In this document: in pieces, positions 1-11,067 of the stretch
Numbering within the stretch: the stretch's first letter is position 1
Layout: the number at the start of each line of letters is the position of its first letter
Source: Bursaphelenchus xylophilus
Taxonomy: Eukaryota; Nematoda; Chromadorea; Rhabditida; Aphelenchoididae
Reading direction: 5' to 3'
Assembly (NCBI GenBank): GCA_904066235.2
Contig: CAJFCV020000002.1
Coordinates: 6,944,001-7,008,000, forward strand
DNA: 64,000 nt
Notes under the pieces: model-generated
Told to the model about the DNA's origin: nothing
The model's database searches: none
The model's input: only the letters and a program-made list of their open reading frames with translations
Program-made: the position numbers and the translations under genes

Positions 1-585
1 ATTCCTGGAGGAATACTTCTTTTACCATGTACATCGGAAAGACGTAAAGCACAATTTTTCTCCATATTTCCTTCCTTTATACCTTGCGAGGGATGATGAA
101 TTTTGGGCGAAAGTAATTGGATTTGGCGCTTTCGTGCCTCAAATCTTTTGCATAGTTATTTTTGCTGTTCGGTAAGTCCGTCAGTCAGCACTGTATCTGT
201 TTAGACATTTTGATGATCTTCCAATGGCATGGTTCTTGACTACTTTTTCCTTCGTTTCCTTTAACAAAGTATGTACTTCCCAATACTTTATATGGTACAT
301 TTGTTTGTTACCATTGATTGCTTCCAAAGTTAAGGTAAGTTTATATTCAACCTCTAGTTTATGTTTTAGTTATGTTCATTTCAAGTTTTGACTCTGATTG
401 CATTATGGTTTATTGGTCAAGGGATCTGGCTGTTGCCGGCTTATTTTCTGGAATTTAAGGGTATCCCCTGCTTCGAAATGATCTGGGCCGCTTCACTTCT
501 CTTCGCTTTCATTAATGCCTACATAATCAGAAAGATTTCGCTCAACTATTGCTTCACTCAACGATCTCACTCAAAAAAGGACTAG
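1..585 (+). CDS. PIGM: GPI mannosyltransferase 1 (PIG-M), C-terminal part
   Basis: PIG-M adds the first mannose to the GPI-anchor precursor in the ER membrane. Only the last three exons lie in the window: 1-171, 205-334 and 386-585, stop TAG at 583-585. The first exon encodes a region matching the family's lumenal signature ([14 protein letters not shown], compare the human RRDIRHNFSPYFY region), followed by multi-pass hydrophobic segments including [17 protein letters not shown] and [20 protein letters not shown], both strongly conserved in PIG-M. The protein ends in a polar, basic tail. Introns are 33 and 51 bp. The DPH5 start lies 136 bp downstream on the same strand, so the two may share a polycistronic transcript. 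Family assignment is from recalled sequence similarity. Confidence 0.9.
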
Positions 586-721
586 TCATTTAATTTTACT
601 TTCACTTACTCGTTAGTATTAAATTATTTTAAATTTATAAACCGGCTTTTTTGAACTGGTATATACTAACCGAATACTGTTTATAACGTTGGCTTGATTC
701 GATGAAAAACAGTTTTATGAG

Positions 722-3493
722 ATGGTTTTGTATTTGATTGGTCTTGGTCTGGGATCTGTGGAAGACATTACAGTCAAAGGGCTTAAGACTGTAAAATCAT
801 GTTCGAAAGTGTACTTGGAGAGCTATACAAGCATCCTTTCTTATGGTTATGGTGTTGACAAAGCTAAGATGGAAGAGTTCTATGGCCGGGAATTGTTGGA
901 AGCCGATCGAGAATTTGTGGAACAAGGGTGCGGTGAGTATAAAAATATTTGGTAGGTATTGCTTGGAAACTTTGCATTTCAGATAATATGATTGCTGAGA
1001 GTAAAGGAGAAGATATCGCCCTACTGGTTGTCGGAGATCCCTTCGGTGCCACAACTCATGCCGATCTTGTGATACGGGCCAAAGAACAGGACGTTGAAGT
1101 TCAAATTATCCACAATACTTCCATTCTAAACGCTGTTGGATGTTGCGGATTACAGGTCGGTGACTTTATTTTACAGAAGTTGCGTTTTAAAAATGTTTTT
1201 ATTATATTTTTTTTTGAAATTTGAATATAAAATGAAAAATTTTGCATAGGAGAGTCGAATTTTTAAATATGAGAGTTATAAGTCAAAATTCTCGAGATTT
1301 CGTATTTTCTGGTCAAAATTTACATAAGTTGACCTCGGAAATCGAACTTTTCAATTCGATTTGCAAAAGCCTAGTCCCCAAAACGGCCTCCGCCGCACGG
1401 CATTCTGTACTTTTGGGACACAACCGGTCTCTGGGACTTTTTCAATTTTTTTCAAAGTGCGCTTGCTTTTTATCTCCATATCTCGCTAGCCGTTGGCGCT
1501 AGAAGGCTGAAATTTGGTATGGCAGTAGAGTAAAAAGTTGGCTTTCAGAAAATATAAATATTGTAAGGAACCCCGCAGGATAAACTTCCCGATGACAATT
1601 GAAAAAATTTCATTTCTAAAACTTCTGCAACCCAGAAGTGCAGGTTGCATGATCGTATTGACAAATTTCTTTTTGCCGATGTGTTTCAAATTCGATTCTC
1701 TACAAGATGGCCAAATTTCATCTTATTCGTTACGCTTCGGGCTGAGTTATGATTACAATCACAGTGCTTTTTTTGGTAATTTAAGGATAATTCGGCCCTT
1801 AGGGCATCTACAAACCAAATCCGCCAGCCGAATTATTCAATATGCTCGTAAGTATGATCGTACCAAGTTTCGTTCTTCTATCTCAAAAAATGGCAACGTT
1901 ATTCGCATAGTTCTTCTTTCAATGGCTACGCCCTGGGTCTTTAAAATTTCTACTTGACAGTAATGCTCAAGGTATGAATACAACTTAGAAACCTGACGCT
2001 TGGCGGGAAAACTCGCAATGGAGACTTCCAAGCTTTCTTCCGATCCAGACTCAAGGCTTAGCCATTGGAAGAAGAACTATGCGAATAACTTTGCCATTTT
2101 TCGAGCTAGAAGAACGAAACTTGGTAGAATCATACTTACGAGCATATTGAATAATTCGGCTGGCGGATTTGGTTTGTAGATGCCCTAAGGGCCGAATTAT
2201 CCTTAAATTACCAAAAAAAGCACTGTGATTGTAATCATAACTCAGCCCGAAGCGTAACGAATAAGATGAAATTTGGCCATCTTGTAGAGAATCGAATTTG
2301 AAACACATCGGCAAAAAGAAATTTGTCAATACGATCATGCAACCTGCACTTCTGGGTTGCAGAAGTTTTAGAAATGAAATTTTTTCAATTGTCATCGGGA
2401 AGTTTATCCTGCGGGGTTCCTTACAATATTTATATTTTCTGAAAGCCAACTTTTTACTCTACTGCCATACCAAATTTCAGCCTTCTAGCGCCAACGGCTA
2501 GCGAGATATGGAGATAAAAAGCAAGCGCACTTAGAAAAAAATTGAAAAAGTCGCGGAGACCGGTTGTGTCCCAAAAGTACAGAATGCCGTGCGCCGGTGA
2601 AAAAGTCTCCGCCGAGCCGCTCGGTTGAGACTTTTTGTGCGAAACATCCGCCAAGCTACCGAGACCAACAGATTACGCCCTGCCAGATGTGGCAAACTTA
2701 ATCTCATCGGTAGTAGAAATGTCTGGGCTTTGTAGCCAGGTGTAATTTTCGAAAAAGACATCCAATGTCTCCGCCGAAAAATGATCTCTCCGCCGAGACA
2801 AGAAAAAAATTCTTTTGCATATACGAAAAACGCACAACTTCGAATTTTTAAATACGACTTAAACTTCTTGGATGGCTGCAAAGAGCACAAAGATGTCAGC
2901 AAAAAATTTGTCCAAAATTTCTTGAAACACCCTGTAGAAAAGCAAAGTCATGATGGATTTAATTTCAGTTGTATTCTTTTGGGGAGGTGGTTTCAATTGT
3001 GATGTGGACCGAAACCTGGAAACCGGAAAGTTTTTACGATAAGATTGCCCAAAATAAAGAACGAGGACTTCACACATTGTGTTTGTTGGATATCAAGGTC
3101 AAGGAACAGACAGTCGAAAACATGATCAAGTGAGAATATTTTACTTATTTTGGATTCTGTTCCAGGGGAAACAAGAAGTACGAACCCCCAAGATTTCTTA
3201 CTTGTTCGCAAGCAGCACAACAATTGCTGGAGATTTTAAAGCACCGAAAAGAACATGGGCATACTTTAGGTAGGCTTACTTCAGTCTGTTTAAGGGTTTA
3301 TATTTGTTTTTCTTCAGCATTTGACGAAGAGTCTACAGTCGTTGGTCTTGCTCGAGTTGGATGGCCGGATCAGTTGATCAAGGCGATGCCATTGAATAAG
3401 ATGGCTGAGTATGATATGGGATCTCCTCTTCACTCTTTGGTGATCCCCGGTCATCTTCATCCTCTTGAAAGTCGCATGTTGGATTTGTTGTAA
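722..3493 (+). CDS. DPH5: Diphthine methyl ester synthase (DPH5)
   Basis: SAM-dependent methyltransferase that tetramethylates the modified histidine of translation elongation factor 2 during diphthamide synthesis (cytosol). Exons 722-932, 983-1155, 2969-3129, 3166-3269 and 3318-3493 join in phase to 274 aa, the usual size for the family. Motifs in order: N-terminal [20 protein letters not shown], the SAM-binding [14 protein letters not shown] near residue 95, AVGCCGLQ at the exon 2/3 junction, [19 protein letters not shown], and [19 protein letters not shown]; the C-terminus [15 protein letters not shown] is also typical. The start is the first ATG, beginning exactly at the conserved core. 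Intron 2 is 1.8 kb and is filled by a foldback repeat; the other introns are 36-50 bp. Lies between PIG-M and MsrA on the same strand. Confidence 0.95.
1375..2608. repeat. Foldback element in DPH5 intron 2
   Basis: Two arms of about 555 bp (1375-1932 and 2055-2608) are near-identical reverse complements separated by about 122 bp. Each arm gives the same spurious open frame on opposite strands. Downstream, at 2926-2937, is ACACCCTGTA, the same terminal motif seen on the TA-flanked elements near 34-36 kb, so the palindrome may sit inside an older, larger element. No transposase is seen. Confidence 0.85.
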
Positions 3494-3751
3494 TCTTGGA
3501 AGTTTGAGCGTGTCCTTGATTGTTACTGATAAGCGTCGAAGCCGTCACTTTCCCAATCCCGTTTATGGATTTACAACTTTTATTGTTAAAACATGATATT
3601 GTTAAGTTTGTGATTAAATTGTTTTCCCGTTATCGAAGCGGTGATAAGGTTCATGGTAAGAATGCCCCTTGAATGCCTCTGTTTCCTTTTTATCTCTCAA
3701 CTTGATGAGAATTTAGGTTTTCCGAAGATTGCGTCATTTTTGAAGGGAATC

Positions 3752-4502
3752 ATGACTTCGCGAGCCTATTTTGGAATGCAATGTTTTTGGGGGGAATCAG
3801 CTTTTGCCAAACTAGATGGTGTCCTGAAGACTAGAGTTGGATATGCTGGTGGAAAACAGCCTGATCCGACTTATGCCCATATCAAGGATCACACGGGTAA
3901 GTTTATCAGTATTGCCAGAGGGTTTAAGACGTTTTTTGTGGTAACAAAGGATTTTTTGGTTCATAATTTTACGGGAATAAACAAAGAGCCTTTGCAGAAG
4001 TAACTGAGTTGGTCTTCGACGATAAGGTTGTGACTTACGACAGCTTATTGAAATTCTTCTTCTCACATCACGATCCAAATGTTCATCGAAAAACTCAATA
4101 CAGAAGTCTGATTCTGTATGTGGATGAGGAACAGAAACAGAAGGCCGATGCTGCCTTGGCCGAGATTCTGGTACGGAAATGAACTGTATGTTTTATTGGT
4201 TTTAGAAAATCAATTCCAAAGCGGAGACCAAGGTTGAAAAGCTTGATCGGTTTTATCAAGCTGAAGATTACCATCAGAAATATTGGCTGAGATGTCAGCC
4301 GGACATCTTCAGAGCTATAAAATTGAGCGACAAGGAGTTGGTAGACACCGTTCTGGCTGCCAAGATCAATGCCTTTATGGCTGGTTATAACAAATTCGAG
4401 GTTCTCCATGACTTGGCTGCCAAACACAGCCTCGATCCCGCTTTGGTCAAGAAGATCGAAGCCATTGCTGCATCTGGAGGAGATCCCCGTGCCTGCCATT
4501 AG
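3752..4502 (+). CDS. MSRA: Peptide methionine-S-sulfoxide reductase (MsrA type)
   Basis: Reduces methionine-S-sulfoxide in proteins. Exons 3752-3896, 3998-4170 and 4206-4502 join in phase to 204 aa. The active-site region reads FGMQCFWGES near residue 6, so the catalytic cysteine is within the usual CFWG motif, but Q replaces the usual G before it. It is followed by VGYAGGKQPDPTYAHIKDHT, EVTELVFDD, HHDPN and TQYRSLIL, all expected MsrA blocks. The spliced product has HTEV where many family members have GHAEV. The protein ends RACH, giving a cysteine near the C-terminus that could serve as a resolving cysteine (inference). The start chosen is an in-frame ATG four codons before the conserved core; the same frame stays open further upstream. 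It lies 258 bp after the DPH5 stop, same strand. Confidence 0.88.
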
Positions 4503-4823
4503 ACTGCCGTATATGAATGAAAATGGTTATGACCTACCAGCGATGATACCCAATTTAAAAAAATTTTAATTCAAGGTCTATATCGCTAGCCAAAGGATCG
4601 AATTTTTTTCCGCGTTCTGGCACGAGATTTTGTACAACCCTTTGACTAGCCATTCGGATGATTTTTTACCAATACAATTTTTTGGCTAGCGGTGTACTAA
4701 CACTTTTTGGACGTTTACACCGTTTAGGTAAGAAAATTATTTAAAGCGATGGGTCACTGGGATTTTTCGTATATACGCTCGCTTCACTTATAACCGATAA
4801 CATTTACCTTGTACAATAAATAT
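4503..4823. other. Intergenic, between convergent MsrA and Inscuteable-like genes
   Basis: About 320 bp of AT-rich sequence with no convincing open frame or repeat. It contains three copies of GCTAGC-type motifs near 4590-4690. Presumed to hold the two 3' ends. Confidence 0.5.
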
Positions 4824-7800
4824 TTATTTATCATTCTTATAGTAAGTCTCTTCTAACTTGTTTTTGACCCCTTGACAGAGTAATGCGAATGGAGCTGACT
4901 TTGAAACATTCTCGCTTCTGAGGGCCTCGATCAGCTTCTCCCGACCTTGCTGTTTAAAAATGGCTTTCAGGCCGATGCCTGTGGACGCTAAACTGCTCAA
5001 ACAGACAACCGCCTTATATCGAACTCGACGGTAATGATCTATTTGTTGAGTAGATGTAATTGTCATCATTTTTAGCAGTAGTGGGATGGCTTGCTGTGCA
5101 ATTAGGGCCTGATCGTAACCACAATGTGCCAGGCGCGAAAAGATGGCAACAGTCTAAAAAATTGTGTGTGAAGGGGGCATTTTACTTTCCAACTGCCCAA
5201 AAAAAGATTTATTATTTGTCTGGCATGTGCTACGTTGTGAAAACCGAGAAAAAATCGCGGTTTTTTTGTCTGGCCGGAAAAAAATTATACAAGGTGTCCG
5301 AGGAATTCATCGGAAAGTTTTTGTCGATTTCTTCGCGCTCAAGATATAAGGATGGTGACATACGCATCAAATCGGGTGTCGTGGCCAGAAACCATGATTT
5401 CTTGTCCAGACAAGAAATGCGTAATTCTTGTCTCAAATTGCGTAACATTGCCTAAATTTCAGCTCTTTCCCTGTGGAGATTTTTTTCTCTGCTCATACGG
5501 CGGAAGTTTGAAATAGCACAGCAAAGAGAAGTTTGAACAAAAAATATTTCTTCGTTTTCTGATGCCCCAAGTGGTTCGCCGATCAATCGCGTAGCTAGGG
5601 GGCTTCAGCTTCCAGACCAAGTTCTCAGCTACGCTCCTGTCGCCGATGGCTAAACTTCTATCAAGGCTTGGCGACAAAATTTTGAAAGGTACGGAATCAG
5701 CAGGGAATGGAAGCCAAAGCAAAAGAACGGTGTTGGGCATTCCGAGCCTTGTATCGTTATCCGAAGCTGAGTTATGGCCCATATGGTAAGCGCCCGCCAT
5801 ACCTTTGTCGAACGGTTGATTCAAGCAAATATCCTCTTTCAACCATCCAGATCTTAAGTATTAAAGCGTTGCGGTTGTTGTGATGACCAACAAAGCGATC
5901 AAAAGTCTTGGCCGAATACACTACCTTCCGTGTTGGCGGAGAGTATTGTTTGGGCAGAAAACCGCCCAGCTTCTTCTTTCTCCTGCAAGAAACTTTTTGG
6001 GATCTTGGCTGAGTGCCAAGAAATCGACAAAAACTTTCCCGCGAATTTCTCGGGACGCCTTGTAATGCGCACGCTTTATTCGAGGGTACTTACTTGTTCG
6101 TAGACGAAAGCACTGGAGCAATTTGGACGTTTACAGGCCCGGACGAGTCTGATTACAGCATTCTTCTGATATAAAAGTTCCGTAATTTGATCATGAATCG
6201 AGAGATTGGCCAAGGCCGCAGTACACAGAAGGACGGATTCAGAAGTGTTACTCTCATCTAGGAGATCTAGTAGCCTATTAACAACATTATTCCCGAGTCC
6301 TTGTGGTCGGATGAATGGATGATTGGCATTCGTTAATTGAGTCAGAATACCTGCTGCTTCTACTGCACAGAAAGAAGGGCTGTTGCATAACAAGTTGAGT
6401 ACTGTATCCAACCCACCCAACTAAAAAGATCAACTTTCATTCTGAAATCTTACCGAAAGTAACTGAACACATCCCTTATTAACTCCACACAAGACAGCCA
6501 AAGCCCGTAACAAGAGCCTCAGGGTTTCTGCTGGGGTTGACGTCAATCTACAGAACTCCAGAAGTCTCTCGACGGCCTTATGCTGTAAGTAATTTAATTA
6601 ATTTGCATGCCTTACATTCCGAATTTAAAATTTATATTTGCTTCTAAAAATAACTAATCACAAATGGACTTACTCGAATTGCCTCCAAAGAAATGTCATC
6701 TCCAAACAGAAGCAGATGAATCATATGTTCCAGAGCAATGACTAGAAGCCTGTCCTTGTTCGAGCTATCGTTCAGATAGACGCAGATTACTTTCACGAAT
6801 ACAGACATGCTTTGCTCGATCATCTTTCGGACATAGATGTTGAAATATTCGGGGACTATGTCATAGACTTCCGGGAATCTCTGTTGTTCTAGATCTTGAA
6901 CTATGGCCAAGACGGGATCGAAGTCATCGTCTTGAAGAAAGGGGCCGCATTGGGATTGTTTCGTGATCTCGATATAAACCTTTGTCTTCTGGATCAGTTC
7001 TCTTTTCAACTTCTTGTCCGAGAGATTTGAATCCAATAGAGTTAATACAGTACTCGCTATGCGGAGAACATGATCCATAGAATTTGCGATTCTCGCGTAC
7101 ATAGGCAGCGCCGTCTTTTGCTCTTTTGAGAAAACCGAAGAAGCAGAGGAAACCATTATTCCGTTGGAGTCTCTGGCCAAATGATTTACATTTTCATGAA
7201 CTCCAGAATTGCCAGAGCATTGGCCAGAGTCGGCTGAGGTACTTGAAATGGAACTTGAGGATGATTTTATGTTTCGGATTGAGGTGAAGATCTTAGGAAT
7301 TGAAGGGGCAGGTCTAAAATATATGAGGACTTTTCGGCTCTGACCTACCTTGATGTGATTATGGAGATCCTGTTGTCCGGTCCATCATTTACTCTGATCG
7401 AATGTCTGTAAACTCCAGGCTTCTTTCGTCTTCTTCTCATCAGCGGAATATTTATACTGTCCTAAAAATAAGAGTCTTGATTACTTTTATTGTACAGGGC
7501 GGTTTACTCGGAGCTGCAGCCTTATTTCAGGTATTTCTCTCCCAATTTCTATAAAATTTAAAATTTTAATGAAAGCCGTGATACCCCACTTTTTATACAC
7601 CAAGTTTGGAGATTGTTGGTTTACAAGGGACCCGCGGACTGTCCTTTTACATATTCCAAATTTTGAAGCCCGAAATCTGTAAATGATTTTCAATTGACAG
7701 TGAGACAGGGGAACCTAACTTTTAAGAAATGGGCAACTGGGCGAAGACCGAGCTTGAGGGAAAATGATAATGTAAGGGGGGGGGACCAAGGCGGATTTTT

Positions 7801-8270
7801 TTGAATAATTTTTTTGTCTTGCCATAAAATGGTATGGTGAGGGGGGGGGGGTCATTTTTGTACGATTGTTTGGTTTGCCGAAAGATGCTCAAAAAATTTT
7901 TTTTGACCCCAGGTGAGAACCGAATGAAAGTTGTTTGCTTGGGCAATGTAGGCCTCAAATCTTGTTATGCATCTTCAGGGAGGATGTAGTTGGAAGCTCT
8001 GAGTGAACCACCGTGTATTCTTACTCTTGTATTTGACAGAACTTCGCTTGGAAGGGAATTTCCAAATTCAACCTCTTCTTCGGGAGTTTCCTGAACATTC
8101 AGACTTTCACAGGATGTGGAAGGGACGGATATCAATGATTTATGATTGGAATCTGGGAGATCTTCGACTGGGTTTGATGGCATCAATCGAGCAATGCAAC
8201 GAGACTTCCGTCGTTCATTAATGGGATCATGTTGATGGCTGAAAAAGGGGATCTGCTGCTTGAAGGCCAC
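4824..8270 (-). CDS. INSC: Inscuteable-like armadillo-repeat protein (5' end unresolved)
   Basis: Inscuteable links Par3/Par6 polarity proteins to LGN/Pins for spindle orientation. Exons in transcript order: 8028-8270, about 7347-7461, 6674-7313, 6454-6582, 6094-6420 and 4824-5153. The C-terminal half is a run of ARM repeats; AALANLSIHDQ, NAVIRLVRACK and YEQTVAIFSRLA line up in order with the recalled vertebrate INSC blocks (AALANITFFDT, NAIRVLLEACS, RDQIVTILANMS). The exon at 6674-7313 matches the INSC middle region. No ATG opens the 8028-8270 exon in frame, so an upstream exon is missing; the LGN-binding peptide was not found. The stop overlaps an AATAAA signal (TAAATAAA). The 0.94-kb last intron carries an inverted-repeat element. 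Confidence 0.72.
5286..6065. repeat. Short-arm inverted repeat in last intron of the Inscuteable-like gene
   Basis: About 50 bp near 5286-5345 (centre GAAAGTTTTTGTCGATTTC) recurs inverted near 6005-6065 (GAAATCGACAAAAACTTTC), with TACAAGG(T/C)GTCC at both outer ends. The ~650 bp between has no coding signal. Probably a non-autonomous DNA element or its remnant. Confidence 0.6.
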
Positions 8271-9040
8271 GTCTCGATATTATAAAGACACATTTCGATT
8301 CTTATAACGCTTTCTTACCCAATGAACAGTTTAATGTACCCTCGAGATTCGGCTACAGACTTTGCGAATAACACTGACATAGTCTCCAACTCCGCGGCAA
8401 ACCTTAACTCGTTCAACCATTCCAATTGAGGACTTATACATGATTTGCGTTTATTCGAATACATCATAAACAAACAGACTAATTGACTTCCATTTCTAAA
8501 AATTTGAGGGTAATTAAGAGACGAGATAAAAAAGATGATCATGTATAATATAATTGCCCGCGCAACGAGAGCTTGGGAAGTACTTGGGTGGGAGATGATA
8601 AAACGCGGGGTGATTGATGAGACCCGACTTCTCTTTTATTAGTAAGTTCGAACCTGTGGGGACGGGAACGCTCTTTGGGGTTTAATATCCGAGCAAGTGA
8701 CCCCTGGTCAGTTTTACAACCAAAACTCATTTCCGCCGCAAATTTTTGGCACGAAAGAAGAGCTAACAGCAGAGACAGCAATATCAAGATAAGGATTACA
8801 AATTTTATTTGTGGCTTTATACAGGAAGATAAGTGAGGAGAAGATTGGCTCTAAGAAAGGGAATGAGGGTCGGAGTGAGGATTATGTTAAAAGAACTTCC
8901 GGGAAAGCTGCATATCTGTACCACAGGATTGGGAACGAGGGCGATCAGCTTCGAGTTCTTTTGTCTTTTCCAGTTTGTGGTCCGAGACCAGAGACCAGGT
9001 TGAATTTGTGCATTGAGGTGCTGAACGGGGCTTTTTACCT
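8271..9040. other. Gene-poor stretch upstream of the Inscuteable-like gene
   Basis: No convincing gene. A donor-like GTAAGA in the minus strand near 8317-8322, 46 bp before the 8270 exon, suggests an unrecognised upstream exon of the minus-strand gene ending near 8323, but no frame with an ATG links in phase. Confidence 0.35.
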
Positions 9041-10008
9041 GACAAGGAAATGGTCTGAACTTCCCCCAGCGTTAAGGAAAATGGCTAGTACAGGTGGATA
9101 GAGCAGGTCGACTTTGGTGGAAAAAGGCAATTTCCAGCTGCAAAATAAGCACCGCCGACGAGAAAAATCGACCGAAATTTCCGAAAAAATTTCCTCTTTC
9201 TCTTCCCTCGGAAAAGAAGAGGAGCATCCAGTGGTTCGGTTGGTCGAGTGGATAGAGCGTCCGCTCGATATCCTTTTGGGGGTTGGTTCGATTCCGGGGC
9301 AGCGCGAGTGGCTATGATAAGGCTTCAGCGACCAGGATAAATTCTTGTGAACCAAAAAAAAATATTTTGCAATTTTTCGATTTTCTAGAGATCATAAAAC
9401 ACATAAAAAAAGGATTTCCATGTAAATTCCGCCAATTTTTTTCTAGAAGATTCCAGAACGTTCCCAATCATACTCCAATAAGGAGCAAACTGAAGCACAT
9501 CTTGATCACATCGGGGTTTTTGACAAAGGTCCACTAGTGTTCGGAAAACAGACAGTCCATGGCTAGATTATTGAATATGACTGGAACCGTTCTGGAATCT
9601 TGCAGAAAAAATGGAGGAATTTACATAGAAATCCTTTATTATTATGTGTTTTATGATCACTAGAAAATCGAAAAATTGCAAAATATTTTTTTTTTGGTTC
9701 ACAAGAATTTATCTTGTTCACTGAAGCCTTATCATAGCCACTCGCGCTGCCCCGAAATCGAACCAACCCCCAAAAGGATATCGAGCGGACGCTCTATCCA
9801 CTCGACCAACCGAACCACTGGATTCTCCTCTTCTTTTCCGAGGGAAGAGAAAGAGGAAATTTTTTCGGAAATTTCGGTCGATTTTTCTCGTCGGCGGTGC
9901 TTATTTTGCAGCTGGAAATTGCCTTTTTCTACCAAAGTCGACCTGCTCTATCCACCTGTACTAGCCATTTTCCTTAACGCTGGGGGAAGTTCAGACCATT
10001 CCCTTGTG
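9041..10008. repeat. 0.97-kb palindrome carrying tRNA-type promoter boxes
   Basis: Arms 9041-9482 and 9567-10008 are near-perfect reverse complements with an ~85-bp spacer. Each arm carries TGGTCGAGTGG (box-A type, 9241-9251 on +) and GGTTCGATTCC (box-B consensus, 9285-9295 on +), 55 nt end to end as in an intronless tRNA. The bases that would form the acceptor stem do not pair, so this is tRNA-derived or tRNA-like, not a working tRNA gene. Confidence 0.8.
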
Positions 10009-11067
10009 AGGGACAATCCTCGACTTACTGTCATTGATGAATGGCGATCTCTTTTCTTGAACTGGACTTTGAATCTCATCCTCGATTTTGTGAACAAATG
10101 TCCTCACCAGAAGTTTTTCCCACATTTTTGGGGCTGTTTCTTTCTAAGACATAACACTTATTAAAGGCAAAGAAGGATACTGGTTAAAAAGAGTCGGTTG
10201 CTTACTTCCACAAGTTCTCCATCTCTGAGTTTACGACCGTCTTTCAGATAGTCCACTTGATGGCTGAGTCTCCGTTTGACAAAAACGGAAATCCTCTTTG
10301 ATGACTTTCTGGACCAAGTCAATTGTTTTGGGGGAGTTGCTTTCCTGGCATTCAAACAAGTTGATTGGGGATTAGAAGACTTGGGCGCCGAGTAGAACTC
10401 GGTCGGGGACTCACAGGGGACATTCATCATTCCGATCATCTTTAATTCAGAAGCCCAAAAATGCAGTCTGAAATCATACAAAAGTGAAAGGGAATTTGTA
10501 CAATTGGCGGCCGGAGGTTTTATTAACGGCCCTTAATCACACAATAAATCATGGCCTCCCCTCACGCCGGACCGAACGTCGTACAGAACAAGTCGGGAAT
10601 GTTATGATAATAACCATTAAAAGGTGTCAAGAAAGGGAAAGAGGCTTTGGACAGGGTGTGGCACCGATTAAAGAACGGAAATGGAGAATCTCGGCTTCGA
10701 CGGCTCCGTCTCGCATTTATATCGAGTATAAATCGAGGAGACTGACGTCACGGGGTTGTGGAAGCGTGATTCAATATTCGAAGTTTGTACAGATTGGCTT
10801 TAAAAACAAGAGGGGGTGGGTCAAGGAGCTCTGTCGTGAGCCTATTCGCATCAGTCTAATGCATGATCATGACCTCTTAGTGGGCCTACGTGACTTAACG
10901 CGGCAGGATTGCAAGTATTTAGAACGACATTCGCATCCAAAAAATGGGTGGGAGAGATTGGAATTCTTTATCCAAATTCTAAATTGATCCAGTGGAATTC
11001 CGGGCCTGAATAAAAAAACCATGACGCACGCTGACTCTCCCACATATGTATTTCATAAGATGTTTAT
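10009..11067. other. Gene-poor stretch before the P-glycoprotein gene
   Basis: No gene supported. An open frame on the minus strand at 10161-10481 ends near a good donor (GGAA followed by GTAAGC at about 10200-10205) and could be an orphan first exon, but its phase does not fit the 8028-8270 exon. A palindromic TGACGTCA (CRE/ATF-type) lies at 10742-10749, next to a TATA-like tract at 10716-10731; this could be a promoter. A minus-strand AATAAA just beyond the P-glycoprotein stop (about 11060-11065) is its likely poly(A) signal. Confidence 0.4.

Noticed and set aside
1538..2449. Two identical ~130-residue open frames on opposite strands
   Set aside because: They are the two arms of the DPH5-intron palindrome; no start context, no family match, and the same frame results from any long inverted repeat.
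9234..9305. Functional tRNA gene
   Set aside because: A and B boxes are present but the acceptor and T stems do not pair.
9676..10164. 162-codon open frame
   Set aside because: Runs through one arm of the tRNA-like palindrome and out into flanking DNA; composition and context do not look coding.
10484..10987. 167-codon open frame on +
   Set aside because: Basic, low-complexity translation with no splice or family support; contains a likely promoter (CRE and TATA-like motifs).
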